Part shown: one piece after another, positions 28,652 through 37,458 of the stretch
Layout of the letters: each line of letters starts with the position of its first letter
Position numbering within the stretch: position 1 is the stretch's first letter
Origin: Deltaproteobacteria bacterium
Lineage (GTDB): Bacteria > Desulfobacterota > Syntrophobacteria > Syntrophobacterales > Syntrophobacteraceae
Assembly (NCBI GenBank): GCA_012517315.1
Contig: JAAYVE010000021.1
Coordinates: 1-64,000, forward strand
Reading direction: 5' to 3'
Length of the DNA stretch: 64,000 nt
The notes under the pieces: model-generated
What the model saw: only the letters and a program-made list of their open reading frames with translations
What the model was told of the DNA's origin: nothing
The model's database searches: none
Program-made: the position numbers and the translations under genes

Positions 28652-29034
28652 GGTGAACGCTTCACCTCGTGAGCGTTTGGAACTAGACGCGATTTCTCCG
28701 TCCGTCAACGGATCGTGAGAGGATTGTTTCCAACACGCCTTCGGACGGTTTGGGGTTACAAAGGGTCTGGACGCTGCCGCAAATCTCCGCCGAAGCTTGG
28801 GCAGCCGGGCTGCTTGCTTTGATTATAGGAAATCGAAGGAGTTCATTCTATAAAAATCAAGATCGCGCCGCATCTGCCCGAGCCGAGTCGTGGCGGTGGG
28901 GCAGGTGATGGAAAGCGATGAAGAGTTCACGGAGGGCTTGGATCCCTCTTTGGCGGGAGGCAGCCTCCAGTGCTGCCCGATGGCGAGAGGAAATCACTTT
29001 CCAGGATGCGATGGATAGGGGGAAGGGGGAATCC
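28652..29034. other. Divergent intergenic region
   Basis: About 380 bp between two leftward and rightward membrane-protein operons. The A+T-rich core at 28815-28860 contains a perfect TATAAT on the minus strand (28824-28829) and TATAAA on the plus strand (28849-28854), which may be the -10 elements of divergent promoters; matching -35 boxes are not clear. No gene seen. Confidence 0.4.
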
Positions 29035-31191
29035 ATGACGTCGGCCGGATCCCTAGTGGACGGCTGTCGCCGGCGTTTTCAAGCTGGAGAGGGCTTTCAA
29101 CTGTCTGATGTCTCATTTACGGCCGTTCTTCTGGTTTTGCGCTGCCTCTTTTGGCCTTACCGGGGTCTGGTCCACGATGCGAGACTCTATGCTTTTCAGG
29201 CCTTCAACCGCTATCTGGGCGGAGAGTTTGACCAAGACCTCTTCTTCGCCTTCGGCTCACAGGATGAGTATTCGGCCTTTTCCGTGCTCCTTGCGCCGGC
29301 GGTGGCCTGGCTCGGAGTGAAAGCGGCCTTTTGGGGGGGGTATATGCTTTCCTCGGCCCTCCTGGTTTTCGCCGAAGTGCGCCTGGTGAGGCGGCTTATC
29401 CCGGATCGGTTCCTCGCGGACCTGGGACTCGTTGCCCTCGCTGTTGTAGATCTTCCTTATGGCGGCTGGGGGGCTTTGCTGGTTCACGAGAGTTTCTTTA
29501 CGGCCAGGCTGCCGGCTCAGGCACTGGTGTTAGTGGGGCTTCATGGTGCTCTCCAACAGAAATGGCCCAGGGCGCTCGCCTTCACTGCGGCCGCAATGGC
29601 CCTGCACCCTCTCATGGCGGTGGGAGCGCTGGCAGTGGTGCTCGTCGCCTGGGCAAGAGCTTCATGGCGGTCCGGCACTCTTTTGCATGTCGCATCGCCG
29701 ACCTTTACCATGGCGCCTGCTCTCCTGGTTTTGTTGCGCTGGATGGGGCCTCAGATGCTTGTGGGAGGGATGGATGAGTGGTGGTTCAAAACGGTGGAGG
29801 CGACCAGTTGGATCTGTTTTCCTTCTCAATGGCATTATCTGGACTGGTATTGGATGGTCGGTTCCCTCCTCCTATTGATGGGTGCCAGGAGTGTGTTGGA
29901 GCCTGCAGCAAGGAGAGTGGTGACCCCTGCCGTTTTGGTGTCGATCCTGGGGGTCGGCTCGACGACGGCAGGCGAAGCACTCCGATCGTCCGTGCTCCTG
30001 CAGGGGCAGGGACATCGTTCACTCTGGCTGGTGGAAGTACTCGCAGTCCCCCTTGGGATTCTGCTCGCCGGCCGTCTCCTTCGCGGGGGGAAAATCGGCG
30101 GGCGCCTGGCCGTGCTGGGGATCCTTGTGTTTCTGGGAAACCCCTTCATCCTGAAACCGGGGATCTCCGACTTTCTCCCTTACTTCCTACTGCTCCATCT
30201 CTTCTTGTCCTCCCTCTGGACCTGCTGTTTCATTCGTGAAAACGATGCCAAAGGAATCGAGCCCATTTGGCATGGGTTGCTGTGGGGAACCGTTTCTACG
30301 GCTGGGGTTCTGAGCTTCTTCGTCTTGTTGTCAGCCGTCCACCATAGCTTCACCCGGCCCATTGACCCCATCGAGCTGCATTACACAGCGGCCGTTACGG
30401 CCAGTCGCCTCGTATGGTTTGGCCTCGCTGTCCTCATCCTCATTCTTTGCTCATCCGTCCTGCATGCAAGAAGGAGAGTGACCACGTTTGCGGTGTTGAC
30501 CTGGATTCTCCTCAGCAGTGTCCCGTTTTTCCTTCAGGAGACCCCTCAGTGGCGGAGACGGTTTCAGCCTGGGTATGCCGATCTGGGTTTTATTGCCGAG
30601 GCTCTCAGAGGGAATTCCCATGAGGAGTTCGGCGGCAGGAAGCCGACCGTCTATTGGCCTGTGGATTCCATCCTCATCTGGTTCGATCTCCAAATGAACT
30701 CTTATTATGATTTTCCTCAGCTGTGGGGAATCGTCTTCTTTCGAGACACTGCGGTGGAGGGGCATCGCCGGGCCAAGCTGGTGAAGCCTTTCGAAGTGGC
30801 TCGGATGCGGGCGATGGGACTCCCCGACAACTCCCCCAGTGTGCGAATGCGCCTCGGATTTCTGGAAGCCCGCCTTCAGGAGGGGCCTCCCTCAAGAGCG
30901 GACCTACTGCGACTGACAAGCGATGAACAGCTGGATTGGATTGTGTTGAACGAGGGCTTTGAGGGCCTGTACACCGCCGCCAACGGATCCGTCTATGTTT
31001 ACGACTGCCGCGCCATACGGAGACGCCACCGTGAGCAATTCCTGAACGCCAATCTGGCGCCCGAAGGCAAGCCGTATCCCTCCCCCGGTTTTTCAACGAT
31101 TCAGCATCACCCGCCGCCCGCCCCTGGGGAGGCGACCGGTTCTTCCCGTTCTAAAGATGGATGTCTCTTTGAGCGGGAATCCGTTCGATGA
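29035..31191 (+). CDS. Large polytopic membrane protein of unknown function
   Basis: The 718-residue product has about twelve hydrophobic segments from residue 30 to 500 (VSFTAVLLVLRCLFWPYRGL, AFWGGYMLSSALLVFAEV, LAFTAAAMALHPLMAVGALAVVLVAW) and a C-terminal soluble domain of about 200 residues (YADLGFIAEALRGNSHEEFGGRKPTVYWP). The first loop (VHDARLYAFQAFNRYLGGEFDQDLFFAFGSQDEYS) has acidic residues placed as in GT-C-type enzymes, and the tail may play the usual periplasmic role, but I do not recognise the family. ATG at 29035 has a GGAAGGGGGA ribosome site. Its end overlaps the convergent DUF362 gene by 41 bp. Confidence 0.7.
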   Translation: MTSAGSLVDGCRRRFQAGEGFQLSDVSFTAVLLVLRCLFWPYRGLVHDARLYAFQAFNRYLGGEFDQDLFFAFGSQDEYSAFSVLLAPAVAWLGVKAAFWGGYMLSSALLVFAEVRLVRRLIPDRFLADLGLVALAVVDLPYGGWGALLVHESFFTARLPAQALVLVGLHGALQQKWPRALAFTAAAMALHPLMAVGALAVVLVAWARASWRSGTLLHVASPTFTMAPALLVLLRWMGPQMLVGGMDEWWFKTVEATSWICFPSQWHYLDWYWMVGSLLLLMGARSVLEPAARRVVTPAVLVSILGVGSTTAGEALRSSVLLQGQGHRSLWLVEVLAVPLGILLAGRLLRGGKIGGRLAVLGILVFLGNPFILKPGISDFLPYFLLLHLFLSSLWTCCFIRENDAKGIEPIWHGLLWGTVSTAGVLSFFVLLSAVHHSFTRPIDPIELHYTAAVTASRLVWFGLAVLILILCSSVLHARRRVTTFAVLTWILLSSVPFFLQETPQWRRRFQPGYADLGFIAEALRGNSHEEFGGRKPTVYWPVDSILIWFDLQMNSYYDFPQLWGIVFFRDTAVEGHRRAKLVKPFEVARMRAMGLPDNSPSVRMRLGFLEARLQEGPPSRADLLRLTSDEQLDWIVLNEGFEGLYTAANGSVYVYDCRAIRRRHREQFLNANLAPEGKPYPSPGFSTIQHHPPPAPGEATGSSRSKDGCLFERESVR

Positions 31192-32155
31192 GTCGAAACG
31201 GGGTTTGCACCGCCGCGATCGTTTCGCCCCGCTGAATGATGTGTTTCTCGGCGATGGGGCCCAGCCACCCTGAAGCACCGGCGAGATGCTCGATCCTGGT
31301 CGGGTCGATCCCCATGATGCGGGCACATGTGGCGTCCACGGCGGGGAAGTTGCGACCCATCACAAGTACGCCTACGTGTCGCGGTTGTCCCATGATCGGT
31401 CCGTCCCCTTCCATCCCCACGATGCCATCGACGATGGCCAAATGAGGACGAACCGTCGCATTGATGTCCAGGATGGAGCGGGAGATGCCTTGGTGGTGGA
31501 GGACATTCTTGGGCCATCCGTAGAATTCACCGGGCATGAGCCCAAAGAGGTTTTTCATGGAAAGGGTGACCCCCGTCCAGTGGTGGGTCTTGAGTTTTGG
31601 CATGGAAACCAGAATGTCAAAACGCTGCAGCAGTCGGGGCAGAACGAAGGTCTTGGACTTGGTGCGATTGCCCAGGTTTTCCGTCGTGTAAACGGGATCG
31701 TAATTGAGATCCACAAACGGGATCCCGTCCGATTGGAGAACGGTCGCCAAGCCGGATTCCTCCAGGACGAGCATGGAATCCCGGCTGTGTCCGGCACCTT
31801 CTGCCACGGCCACTTGATCGGCCCCCATGTGAAGAAAGGCCTCCAAAGCGCCCCTCACGACCAATGGATGGGTGTTGATGTGTGCGCAGTCCCTGCGGGG
31901 TTCCACCAGGTTGGGTTTGAGCAGCACCTTTCTGCCGGCGATCTCCTTTTCATTGATGCCCAGTTCCCGCAAGCCGGCGATGATGAGCGAGGCAATCTCC
32001 CCTTCGTAGTCTCCAGCCCTTGCGATGAACGCCGGGGCTCTCATGCCGCCTTCCGTGTATTTTCGTAGAAAGGAGGCTCCCGAAAGGGCGAGGACCGATC
32101 CGCTCAGCAGGCTCAGGACAAATCCTCTGCGTGTCATGCCCCTATCGCCGCTCAT
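31151..32155 (-). CDS. DUF362 protein with Tat signal
   Basis: The 334-residue product begins with a twin-arginine signal (MTRRGFVLSLLSGSVLALSGASFL), followed by the DUF362 core (VLLKPNLVEPRRDCAHINTHPLVVRGALEAF, VSMPKLKTHHWTGVTLSMKNLFG). DUF362 proteins are sometimes fused to ferredoxin domains; none is present here. Export by Tat implies a folded, perhaps cofactor-bearing, periplasmic enzyme; its reaction is unknown. Its ATG overlaps the stop of the terpene-cyclase-like gene by four bases, so they form a pair, and it collides tail to tail with the large membrane-protein gene. Confidence 0.82.
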   Translation of the reverse strand: MSGDRGMTRRGFVLSLLSGSVLALSGASFLRKYTEGGMRAPAFIARAGDYEGEIASLIIAGLRELGINEKEIAGRKVLLKPNLVEPRRDCAHINTHPLVVRGALEAFLHMGADQVAVAEGAGHSRDSMLVLEESGLATVLQSDGIPFVDLNYDPVYTTENLGNRTKSKTFVLPRLLQRFDILVSMPKLKTHHWTGVTLSMKNLFGLMPGEFYGWPKNVLHHQGISRSILDINATVRPHLAIVDGIVGMEGDGPIMGQPRHVGVLVMGRNFPAVDATCARIMGIDPTRIEHLAGASGWLGPIAEKHIIQRGETIAAVQTPFRLIERIPAQRDIHL

Positions 32156-33054
32156 GAGTCTGCACCTTGCCTGGCGATAGATTCAGTGCCCTTCAACGCC
32201 TTGATGAGGCCATTTGCCAAGGCACTGGTCAGGAGCAGAAGGCTCAGGAGTGAGGTTTCGAAAGGGCCGGCCGTTTGCTGCTTCTCAAGAGTCTCGCGAA
32301 TCCAGTCCATACTCTCGGGAGGTTCCTCATTCCATGCTTTGAGGCCGAGCAATCCCCAACCGAGGGAGAGGGGTGTTCTCAAGCGCCTCGTCTCTCTCCG
32401 GAGGTATTGGAGGCTTCTCTCCACCGTTTCCCGAGGGGTCCTTTCAGCAAGGGCCGTGAGGGCCATGCCCGTGGCGTCGACCATGGGCAAGAGCTCCTGC
32501 CCGAAAGTGACCGTGTTTCCGTAGTTCCATCCCCCACTTGGGAGCTGCCGGTCCTGCAGCATGTGCAGCCCCTCACGCACCCTTTCATGGTCTCTCCGTC
32601 CGACGACCGCGAGGGCCATGACCGCGAGAGCGGTGGGTTCAACCCAGGAATGGGTTCCTTCCACCCATGGCCAGCCGCGGATGGAAGTGTCGTGCCCAAT
32701 GTATTCGCTGGATCTGTTCTTCCAGTGCAAGCCGCTTGTTTCCAGTAGAAAACGAACGGCTCGCTCCTGGGCCTCCCGGTGGGCCAGCGCTCCACCCTGC
32801 CAGGCGAGAACGGCCACTGCGGTCGGCCAGTACGCCGATGGATGGCTACTGCTGACGCTCACCCGGCCGTCTCTTTGTTGATCCTCCACGAGTCGGGAGC
32901 GGGCCTTTTCCACGAGATCCCCCCTGGCATGGTGGAAGCGCAGGGCAAGCGCCGCCCAGGCGGAGGCCGCCGGTCGGTACTCGCCTCCCTCGTAGGACGC
33001 AAAACCTCCCTCGGGGAGGCTTCTTCCAATGAGTTCGTCCAGGTACCGGTCCAT
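32152..33054 (-). CDS. Terpene-cyclase/prenyltransferase-fold repeat protein
   Basis: The 300-residue product consists of alpha-alpha barrel repeats typical of the squalene-hopene cyclase and prenyltransferase superfamily: PEGGFASYEGGEYRPAASAWAALAL, WPWVEGTHSWVEPTALAVMALAV, LPSGGWNYGNTVTFGQELLPMVDATGMALTAL. At half the length of squalene-hopene cyclase and without the DXDD catalytic motif, it is probably a single-barrel relative with binding or unknown catalytic function. A hydrophobic stretch near the C-terminus (LLSLLLLTSALANGLI) may anchor it. It shares an ATGA overlap with the DUF362 gene. Confidence 0.72.
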   Translation of the reverse strand: MDRYLDELIGRSLPEGGFASYEGGEYRPAASAWAALALRFHHARGDLVEKARSRLVEDQQRDGRVSVSSSHPSAYWPTAVAVLAWQGGALAHREAQERAVRFLLETSGLHWKNRSSEYIGHDTSIRGWPWVEGTHSWVEPTALAVMALAVVGRRDHERVREGLHMLQDRQLPSGGWNYGNTVTFGQELLPMVDATGMALTALAERTPRETVERSLQYLRRETRRLRTPLSLGWGLLGLKAWNEEPPESMDWIRETLEKQQTAGPFETSLLSLLLLTSALANGLIKALKGTESIARQGADS

Positions 33055-33240
33055 CTGCCTCTCGGTTGCATTGGGGCGAATGAGAATTGTATAAGGATTT
33101 GCGGCCGCCGAGTCCCCCGGGCATGCAGTGAGTCAGGCGATGCCTGCAACCGCACCCGATTCGGTCCTGAGCGAAACTGGGCAACGGCCACGGACACGTT
33201 TCAATATATCGTTTCCACATTTCGGAGTATATGTTTTTGC

Positions 33241-33268
33241 TTGACTGATTTCTTTTGTCTGCTAGCAT
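33241..33268 (+). promoter_or_regulatory. Candidate sigma-70 promoter for ExeA-like gene
   Basis: TTGACT, a 16-bp spacer and TAGCAT lie 70 bp upstream of the ExeA-like start, in the most A+T-rich stretch nearby (33,205-33,305). Confidence 0.5.
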
Positions 33269-33337
33269 TCATATTATCTAATTACCTGAAAGAATTGTCT
33301 AAATTGGAATCGGCACATTTCGCCGGCAAACGGAGGG

Positions 33338-34303
33338 ATGATGTACCCGGAGTTCTACGGCTTCTCGGAGGACCCTTTCGCCCTCACCCCCGATGTCAAG
33401 TTTCTATTCTTGACGGACAATCACCGGAGAATTCTTGACAGTCTTGTCCATGGGATCACGCAAAAAAAGGGTTTTTCGTTGGTGATGGGGGTATTGGGAA
33501 GCGGGAAGACGACTCTCATGCTTCATCTGATATCTATCCTTGATCCACAGGTCAAGACCGTTTTCATCGACAGACCTCCGAGGACATTCGAGGAGTTGCT
33601 TGAAGCGATTCTTCTGGGCCTTGGCCTTCAACCGGAAGGGCCAGACAAGAGTTCCATGCTCTGGCAGTTCAACGCGCATCTGCTAAAAGACCTGGCTCCC
33701 GGGGAGTCGGTTCTGATCTGCGTGGACGAAGCCCAGAACTTGGGTGAAGAGGTGATGGAAGAGTTGCGTCTTCTCGCCAACCCCGACCCGCGAACGCCCG
33801 GTCCGCCGATTGTGCAGGAACTCTTCGTGGGAGATCTGAGCATTGAAGAGAAACTGAAAGCCAGGAACCTGAGGCAGTTGCTCCAAAGGATTACCACAAC
33901 CTGTCGATTGGAGCCCTTGAGCCCAAAGGAGTCGGCGCAGTACATCGCACACCGTCTCAATGGAGCAGGCGGGGTCGATTCGGAAATCTTCACCCCCGAT
34001 GCCGTGGACTCGATCTGCCGAATGAGTGGTGGAATCCCGAGAGCCGTCAACATGTTGTGTTCCCTTGCGCTGTCGGCGGGTTGTGCCGTATCCAGAAAGA
34101 GGGTTGATGCGGAATTGGTGGAGGGAGTTTCCTGGATCCTGCAAGCGGACAAGTCAAGGGAGCGTCGGAGGAGAGAAGCGCCGTGGGGTGGCCTGTTGCG
34201 AAGTCTTGGAGACAGCTCTCCCATCATGAAGGTAACCTATGCCCTGTGGGCTTATTCCCTGCTGGTTCTGGGCGGGGTGTTCTTCCTGAAGGTTTTCTTT
34301 TAG
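33338..34303 (+). CDS. ExeA-like membrane-anchored AAA ATPase, copy 1
   Basis: The 321-residue product starts with the ExeA signature (YPEFYGFSEDPFALTPDVKFLF), then Walker A GVLGSGKTTL (about 50-59), Walker B LICVDEAQNL and the PRAVNMLCSLAL helix. A C-terminal membrane segment (VTYALWAYSLLVLGGVFFLKVFF) follows a basic linker, leaving the ATPase inside. ExeA proteins help secretion or polysaccharide machines cross peptidoglycan. The usual VGQPEL sensor reads VGDLSI here and the preceding loop has extra residues (TPGPPIVQELF), so nucleotide response may differ. Two adjacent ATGs (33338, 33341) follow GGAGGG. A second ExeA-like gene faces it. Confidence 0.88.
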   Translation: MMYPEFYGFSEDPFALTPDVKFLFLTDNHRRILDSLVHGITQKKGFSLVMGVLGSGKTTLMLHLISILDPQVKTVFIDRPPRTFEELLEAILLGLGLQPEGPDKSSMLWQFNAHLLKDLAPGESVLICVDEAQNLGEEVMEELRLLANPDPRTPGPPIVQELFVGDLSIEEKLKARNLRQLLQRITTTCRLEPLSPKESAQYIAHRLNGAGGVDSEIFTPDAVDSICRMSGGIPRAVNMLCSLALSAGCAVSRKRVDAELVEGVSWILQADKSRERRRREAPWGGLLRSLGDSSPIMKVTYALWAYSLLVLGGVFFLKVFF

Positions 34304-34415
34304 AGTGCGACAGGACCTGCGGCAGAATTCCCCGCCTTTCTGAACCTGGGGCATGGGGTTGCCGGTTGCGGTTCGAGGAGCGGAAAAGCCCTGGTGCAGG
34401 CGGGGGAAGCGGTTC

Positions 34416-35372
34416 CTAGACCTGGAAAACCCACTTGGCAAGCATGCCGAGTGAGAAGAAAAAGGCGAGGAAAGCCAGCAGAATGAACAGAATCCGTGCT
34501 CCCCTGCTTTGCATACGCGAAAGGGAGAGGAACGGCGGAAAGCTCTTGTGATTCCAAGGGCGCAGGTGTGCGAGTTCTTTGATCGCTTCCTTGGCGGTCT
34601 TGACATCGATGACGGGGCTGGACTTGACGTATCCGTTCAAAAGGGCCCGGTCGCACACCAGATTGATGACCCGTGGTACCCCTTGAGAAAATTCCCAAAC
34701 GATATCAGGGACCTTTGGGGAAAAGACATGGGAAAGTTCCCTTCCCGCCATTTTCAGGCGGTGAGCAATGTATTCCCTCCCTTCCTCCCGCGTCAGAGGA
34801 GAGATGCGGCAGTGCACCTGCATGAGCTGCCGCAGAGGTCGTAACTTCAATCCCTCCAGTTTCACCTCCAGTTCCGGATGTCCCACCAACAGAATTTGAA
34901 GCGCTCTAGACGCCGGAATATCCGGGCTGCAGAATCGTCCCAACGCCAGGAGCACCTCCTCGTCAAGGTTTTGGGCCTCATCGATGACGACTGCCACGAT
35001 TTCGCCTTGGGCATGACATGCATTGAGATAATCCCGGAATCGGGTCATGAGGGAGAGAAGGTTTTCCTCTTTCTCGCCAAACGGGACGTCCAGGTCTCGA
35101 AGAATGTTTTTGAGGAGGCCTTTCGTCTCAAATCCCGGGTTGAAGATGAAGGCCGTCTTTATTTTTTCGCTGAGGTCCTTGAGGAGTGCGTAGATGAGAA
35201 GGGTCTTTCCCAAGCCGACTTCTCCCGTGACCACAATGATACCTTTTCTTTCCTTGATGCCGGAGAGCATGGAAGAAAGGGTTTCGAAATGACTGCGGGC
35301 CGGGTACAAGAACCTCGGGTCCGGGCTCAGGGCAAAGGGCTCTTCCGAAAACCCGTAGAACTCCGTGTACAT
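34416..35372 (-). CDS. ExeA-like membrane-anchored AAA ATPase, copy 2
   Basis: The 318-residue product begins YTEFYGFSEEPFALSPDPRFLY and has Walker A GEVGLGKTLL, Walker B VVIDEAQNL, an intact VGHPEL sensor, and VINLVCDRALLNGY. Like copy 1 it ends in a membrane helix (ILFILLAFLAFFFSLGMLAKW). Start 35372 has GGAAGGAC upstream; a longer frame to 35522 is unsupported. The two copies are tail to tail, 112 bp apart, and differ clearly in sequence, so they are old paralogs rather than a recent duplication. Confidence 0.88.
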   Translation of the reverse strand: MYTEFYGFSEEPFALSPDPRFLYPARSHFETLSSMLSGIKERKGIIVVTGEVGLGKTLLIYALLKDLSEKIKTAFIFNPGFETKGLLKNILRDLDVPFGEKEENLLSLMTRFRDYLNACHAQGEIVAVVIDEAQNLDEEVLLALGRFCSPDIPASRALQILLVGHPELEVKLEGLKLRPLRQLMQVHCRISPLTREEGREYIAHRLKMAGRELSHVFSPKVPDIVWEFSQGVPRVINLVCDRALLNGYVKSSPVIDVKTAKEAIKELAHLRPWNHKSFPPFLSLSRMQSRGARILFILLAFLAFFFSLGMLAKWVFQV

Positions 35373-36011
35373 GAAACTGTCCTTCCGGGAAAACACCGGA
35401 TTGAATTCGGTCCAGCGGAATCGGGGAAAGTCCCTCAGTTCTCGCGGGGACCTGCCTGCAAGCACCTCTTTGATGCCACCGGTATCCCGTGCCGGCGACG
35501 AAAGCTGCCAAGGTCCAAACAAAGAGCTGGATTATACAAACGTTTTCGGAGAGGGGCAAGAAAACAAGCTTTCGCCTTCCGCCCAAGACGCCGAAGCTCT
35601 TGGCTTTACAGAATCGGCCCCCCGGTGAATGGCTGATCGCTGTTTTCCAAGGACGGAAGCAGGTCCGGGCAGTCTCATCAAGTTCGGGTTAAGGGAAACC
35701 TTCAGGCGCACCGATATGGAAAACAGTGGGTTGGGTTGCTCATCCTGCTTCCGGTCGGGGCCCGATGCAATACCATCCGGAAAAAGGGCGACCATGACCC
35801 CACTTGATTCCGAATGATAAAGAAAACCGGTATGGGGGTCGTCAAGGGAGAGCCCACTTTCCGCTGGAGAGTGGGCTGATATCTCGTTGATCGGCCCTGA
35901 CTCGGACGGCGTGGAGAAAAGGGACCAGCTCGATGATCGTCCGGAGGATGATCGAGCAGCGGGCGATGCTTCAGAGTCGTGGTGACTATTCTCGGGAAGG
36001 TGGACAAGAAC
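35373..36011. other. Intergenic region between ExeA copy 2 and the PilZ gene
   Basis: About 640 bp without a credible gene; several short frames on both strands look like shadows. A perfect 8-bp hairpin, AGCCCACT / AGTGGGCT with an 11-base loop, lies at 35851-35877, without a T-run. No known riboswitch pattern, including the c-di-GMP types, could be recognised. Confidence 0.45.
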
Positions 36012-36443
36012 ATGGAAAAACGAAACTGCACCAGAGTCCCTTTTTCGTCCCGTTTCCTCGTGAAGTCCCGGCGAGGCATCATCGCGGGAGAGTGCTCCAA
36101 TGTAAGCCTCAATGGCGTCTTCCTCAAGACGCCGCGGAAGCTGGATATCGGGGAAAACGTGCTCCTCAGGCTGTGGGTTCCCGCTGACGACTCGGAAGTG
36201 GGGATCGATTTCACCGGGATGGTCGCAAGGCATATGGCGGATGGAATGGCTGTTCAATTTACGGGGATGTGCCTTGAATCCTATGGGCGGCTCAGGAGTG
36301 TCATCGCTTGCCAGGTAGGAGATTCCAAGCAGGTGTTCCAGGAATTCCTCAACCACATGTCCCGGGGATGCGAAGCCAGGCCATTTCACATTCAGCGGGG
36401 ATCAAACGGCGGAGAAGATCTTACGGTGGGGGATTGGCAATGA
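36012..36443 (+). CDS. PilZ domain protein (c-di-GMP receptor-like)
   Basis: The 143-residue product has the two PilZ binding motifs: an arginine cluster (KRNCTRVPF, RxxxR form) near the start and NVSLNGVFLKT (D/N-x-S-x-x-G) about 30 residues later, followed by the beta-barrel (VLLRLWVPADDSEVGIDFTGMVARHMADGMAVQF). It should bind cyclic di-GMP. ATG at 36012 was chosen; a GTG at 35979 adds eleven residues. It is translationally coupled (ATGA) to the coiled-coil gene after it. Target unknown, but pilus and ExeA-like genes are nearby. Confidence 0.85.
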   Translation: MEKRNCTRVPFSSRFLVKSRRGIIAGECSNVSLNGVFLKTPRKLDIGENVLLRLWVPADDSEVGIDFTGMVARHMADGMAVQFTGMCLESYGRLRSVIACQVGDSKQVFQEFLNHMSRGCEARPFHIQRGSNGGEDLTVGDWQ

Positions 36444-36913
36444 GGTCTTTTCAGTCGAAACACATCGTTAAAAGGCCGTCTTATCTCTCCAGGCTTACCC
36501 TGGAGGAAAAGGATGGAGAACCTTCGGCGGCAGAATCGCCTGAGGTTGTGCAATGTTCTCTCCCAGTGCAGGAAGAGTGCGAACTGAATGCTCTGCGGGA
36601 TGCCTACCTGCATCTGCAAGAAACGGTAACCAGGCTCGAAATGGAAAGAAACCGCTACAAGGAGGAAGTCGAAATCTCCCACCAACAAAATCTCGTGCTC
36701 AAGGAGGCTTCGGAGCACCTCAAGCGTGAGTATGACGGGTTCAGGACCGAATTTGACCGGTACGTTGCGGAAAACAAGAAAAAAATCGATGCCTATTACC
36801 GAATGAAGAGACTGATGCAGAACCTGGTGGGCATCCATGGGGAGCGGATCTTCCGCCAAGATGCTTTGAAGTACCGAGAAAAGATAGCCAACATACTTGA
36901 AAAGCTTCCTTGA
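36440..36913 (+). CDS. Coiled-coil protein of unknown function
   Basis: The 157-residue product is soluble, with a predicted long coiled coil from about 45 to 125 (LHLQETVTRLEMERNRYKEE, LKEASEHLKREYDGFRTEFDRYVAENKKKIDAYYRMKRL) and a basic N-terminus. Its ATG overlaps the PilZ stop (ATGA), so the two proteins are probably made together and may interact, for example with the PilZ protein passing the c-di-GMP signal to this rod. I recognise no named family. Confidence 0.7.
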   Translation: MRSFQSKHIVKRPSYLSRLTLEEKDGEPSAAESPEVVQCSLPVQEECELNALRDAYLHLQETVTRLEMERNRYKEEVEISHQQNLVLKEASEHLKREYDGFRTEFDRYVAENKKKIDAYYRMKRLMQNLVGIHGERIFRQDALKYREKIANILEKLP

Positions 36914-37458
36914 GACTTTCCTGCTGAAGAGCATCCTGATCATGGCTGGGGCGAGGTGGCTCTCGGGTTGGAGGATTGGAGCCTGCCGGGATGGAACCCG
37001 CATGCGCAAGATCCTTCCTCAAACAAGCTGTTGACTTGCTTCACGGCATGTGATAGATGCACGGCAAAATCGATTCTCTGTGTTGTTTTTGTCTGCTTTG
37101 TCTTTCCATCTTCAAGACGTGTGAAATAAGTGATCAGACTGCTTTCATGCGGATTCCCCAATCCTTGGAAGCTTGAGTGCATTCACGCGAGTCGCTTTTG
37201 GTTCAACGTGTTGTGCGAGTGAGCAGTCAAGCTCATCTGTGGGCATGTTTCCCAGGGAGTATTGTGTAATCGCCGTGGATTCAACCGTGACGGGAAGAGG
37301 GCGGACCGGACTCACCGGGGCGGATCGCGCGAGGGGCTGTCCACGCCCTGACGCCTCGAGACCGGGCTGGACGTCGCTTTTAAAGGCTCTGTTCAGTTGT
37401 TGACCGGCTCTTGACGAGAATTGAAAACACCAAAACAGTGAGAAAGGAGAATGTGCCC
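36914..37458. other. Intergenic region before the ComEA-like gene
   Basis: About 545 bp with no convincing gene. A possible sigma-70 promoter, TTGACT, 17 bp, TAGATG, lies at 37031-37059 on the plus strand, some 400 bp before the next gene. No terminator or RNA gene was recognised. Confidence 0.4.

Noticed and set aside
35820-36011. c-di-GMP riboswitch before the PilZ gene
   Set aside because: A hairpin is present (35851-35877), but none of the conserved GEMM core bases could be aligned.
35532-36389. 285-codon minus-strand frame over the PilZ gene
   Set aside because: The plus strand has both PilZ motifs and a coupled downstream gene; the minus frame shows no domain.
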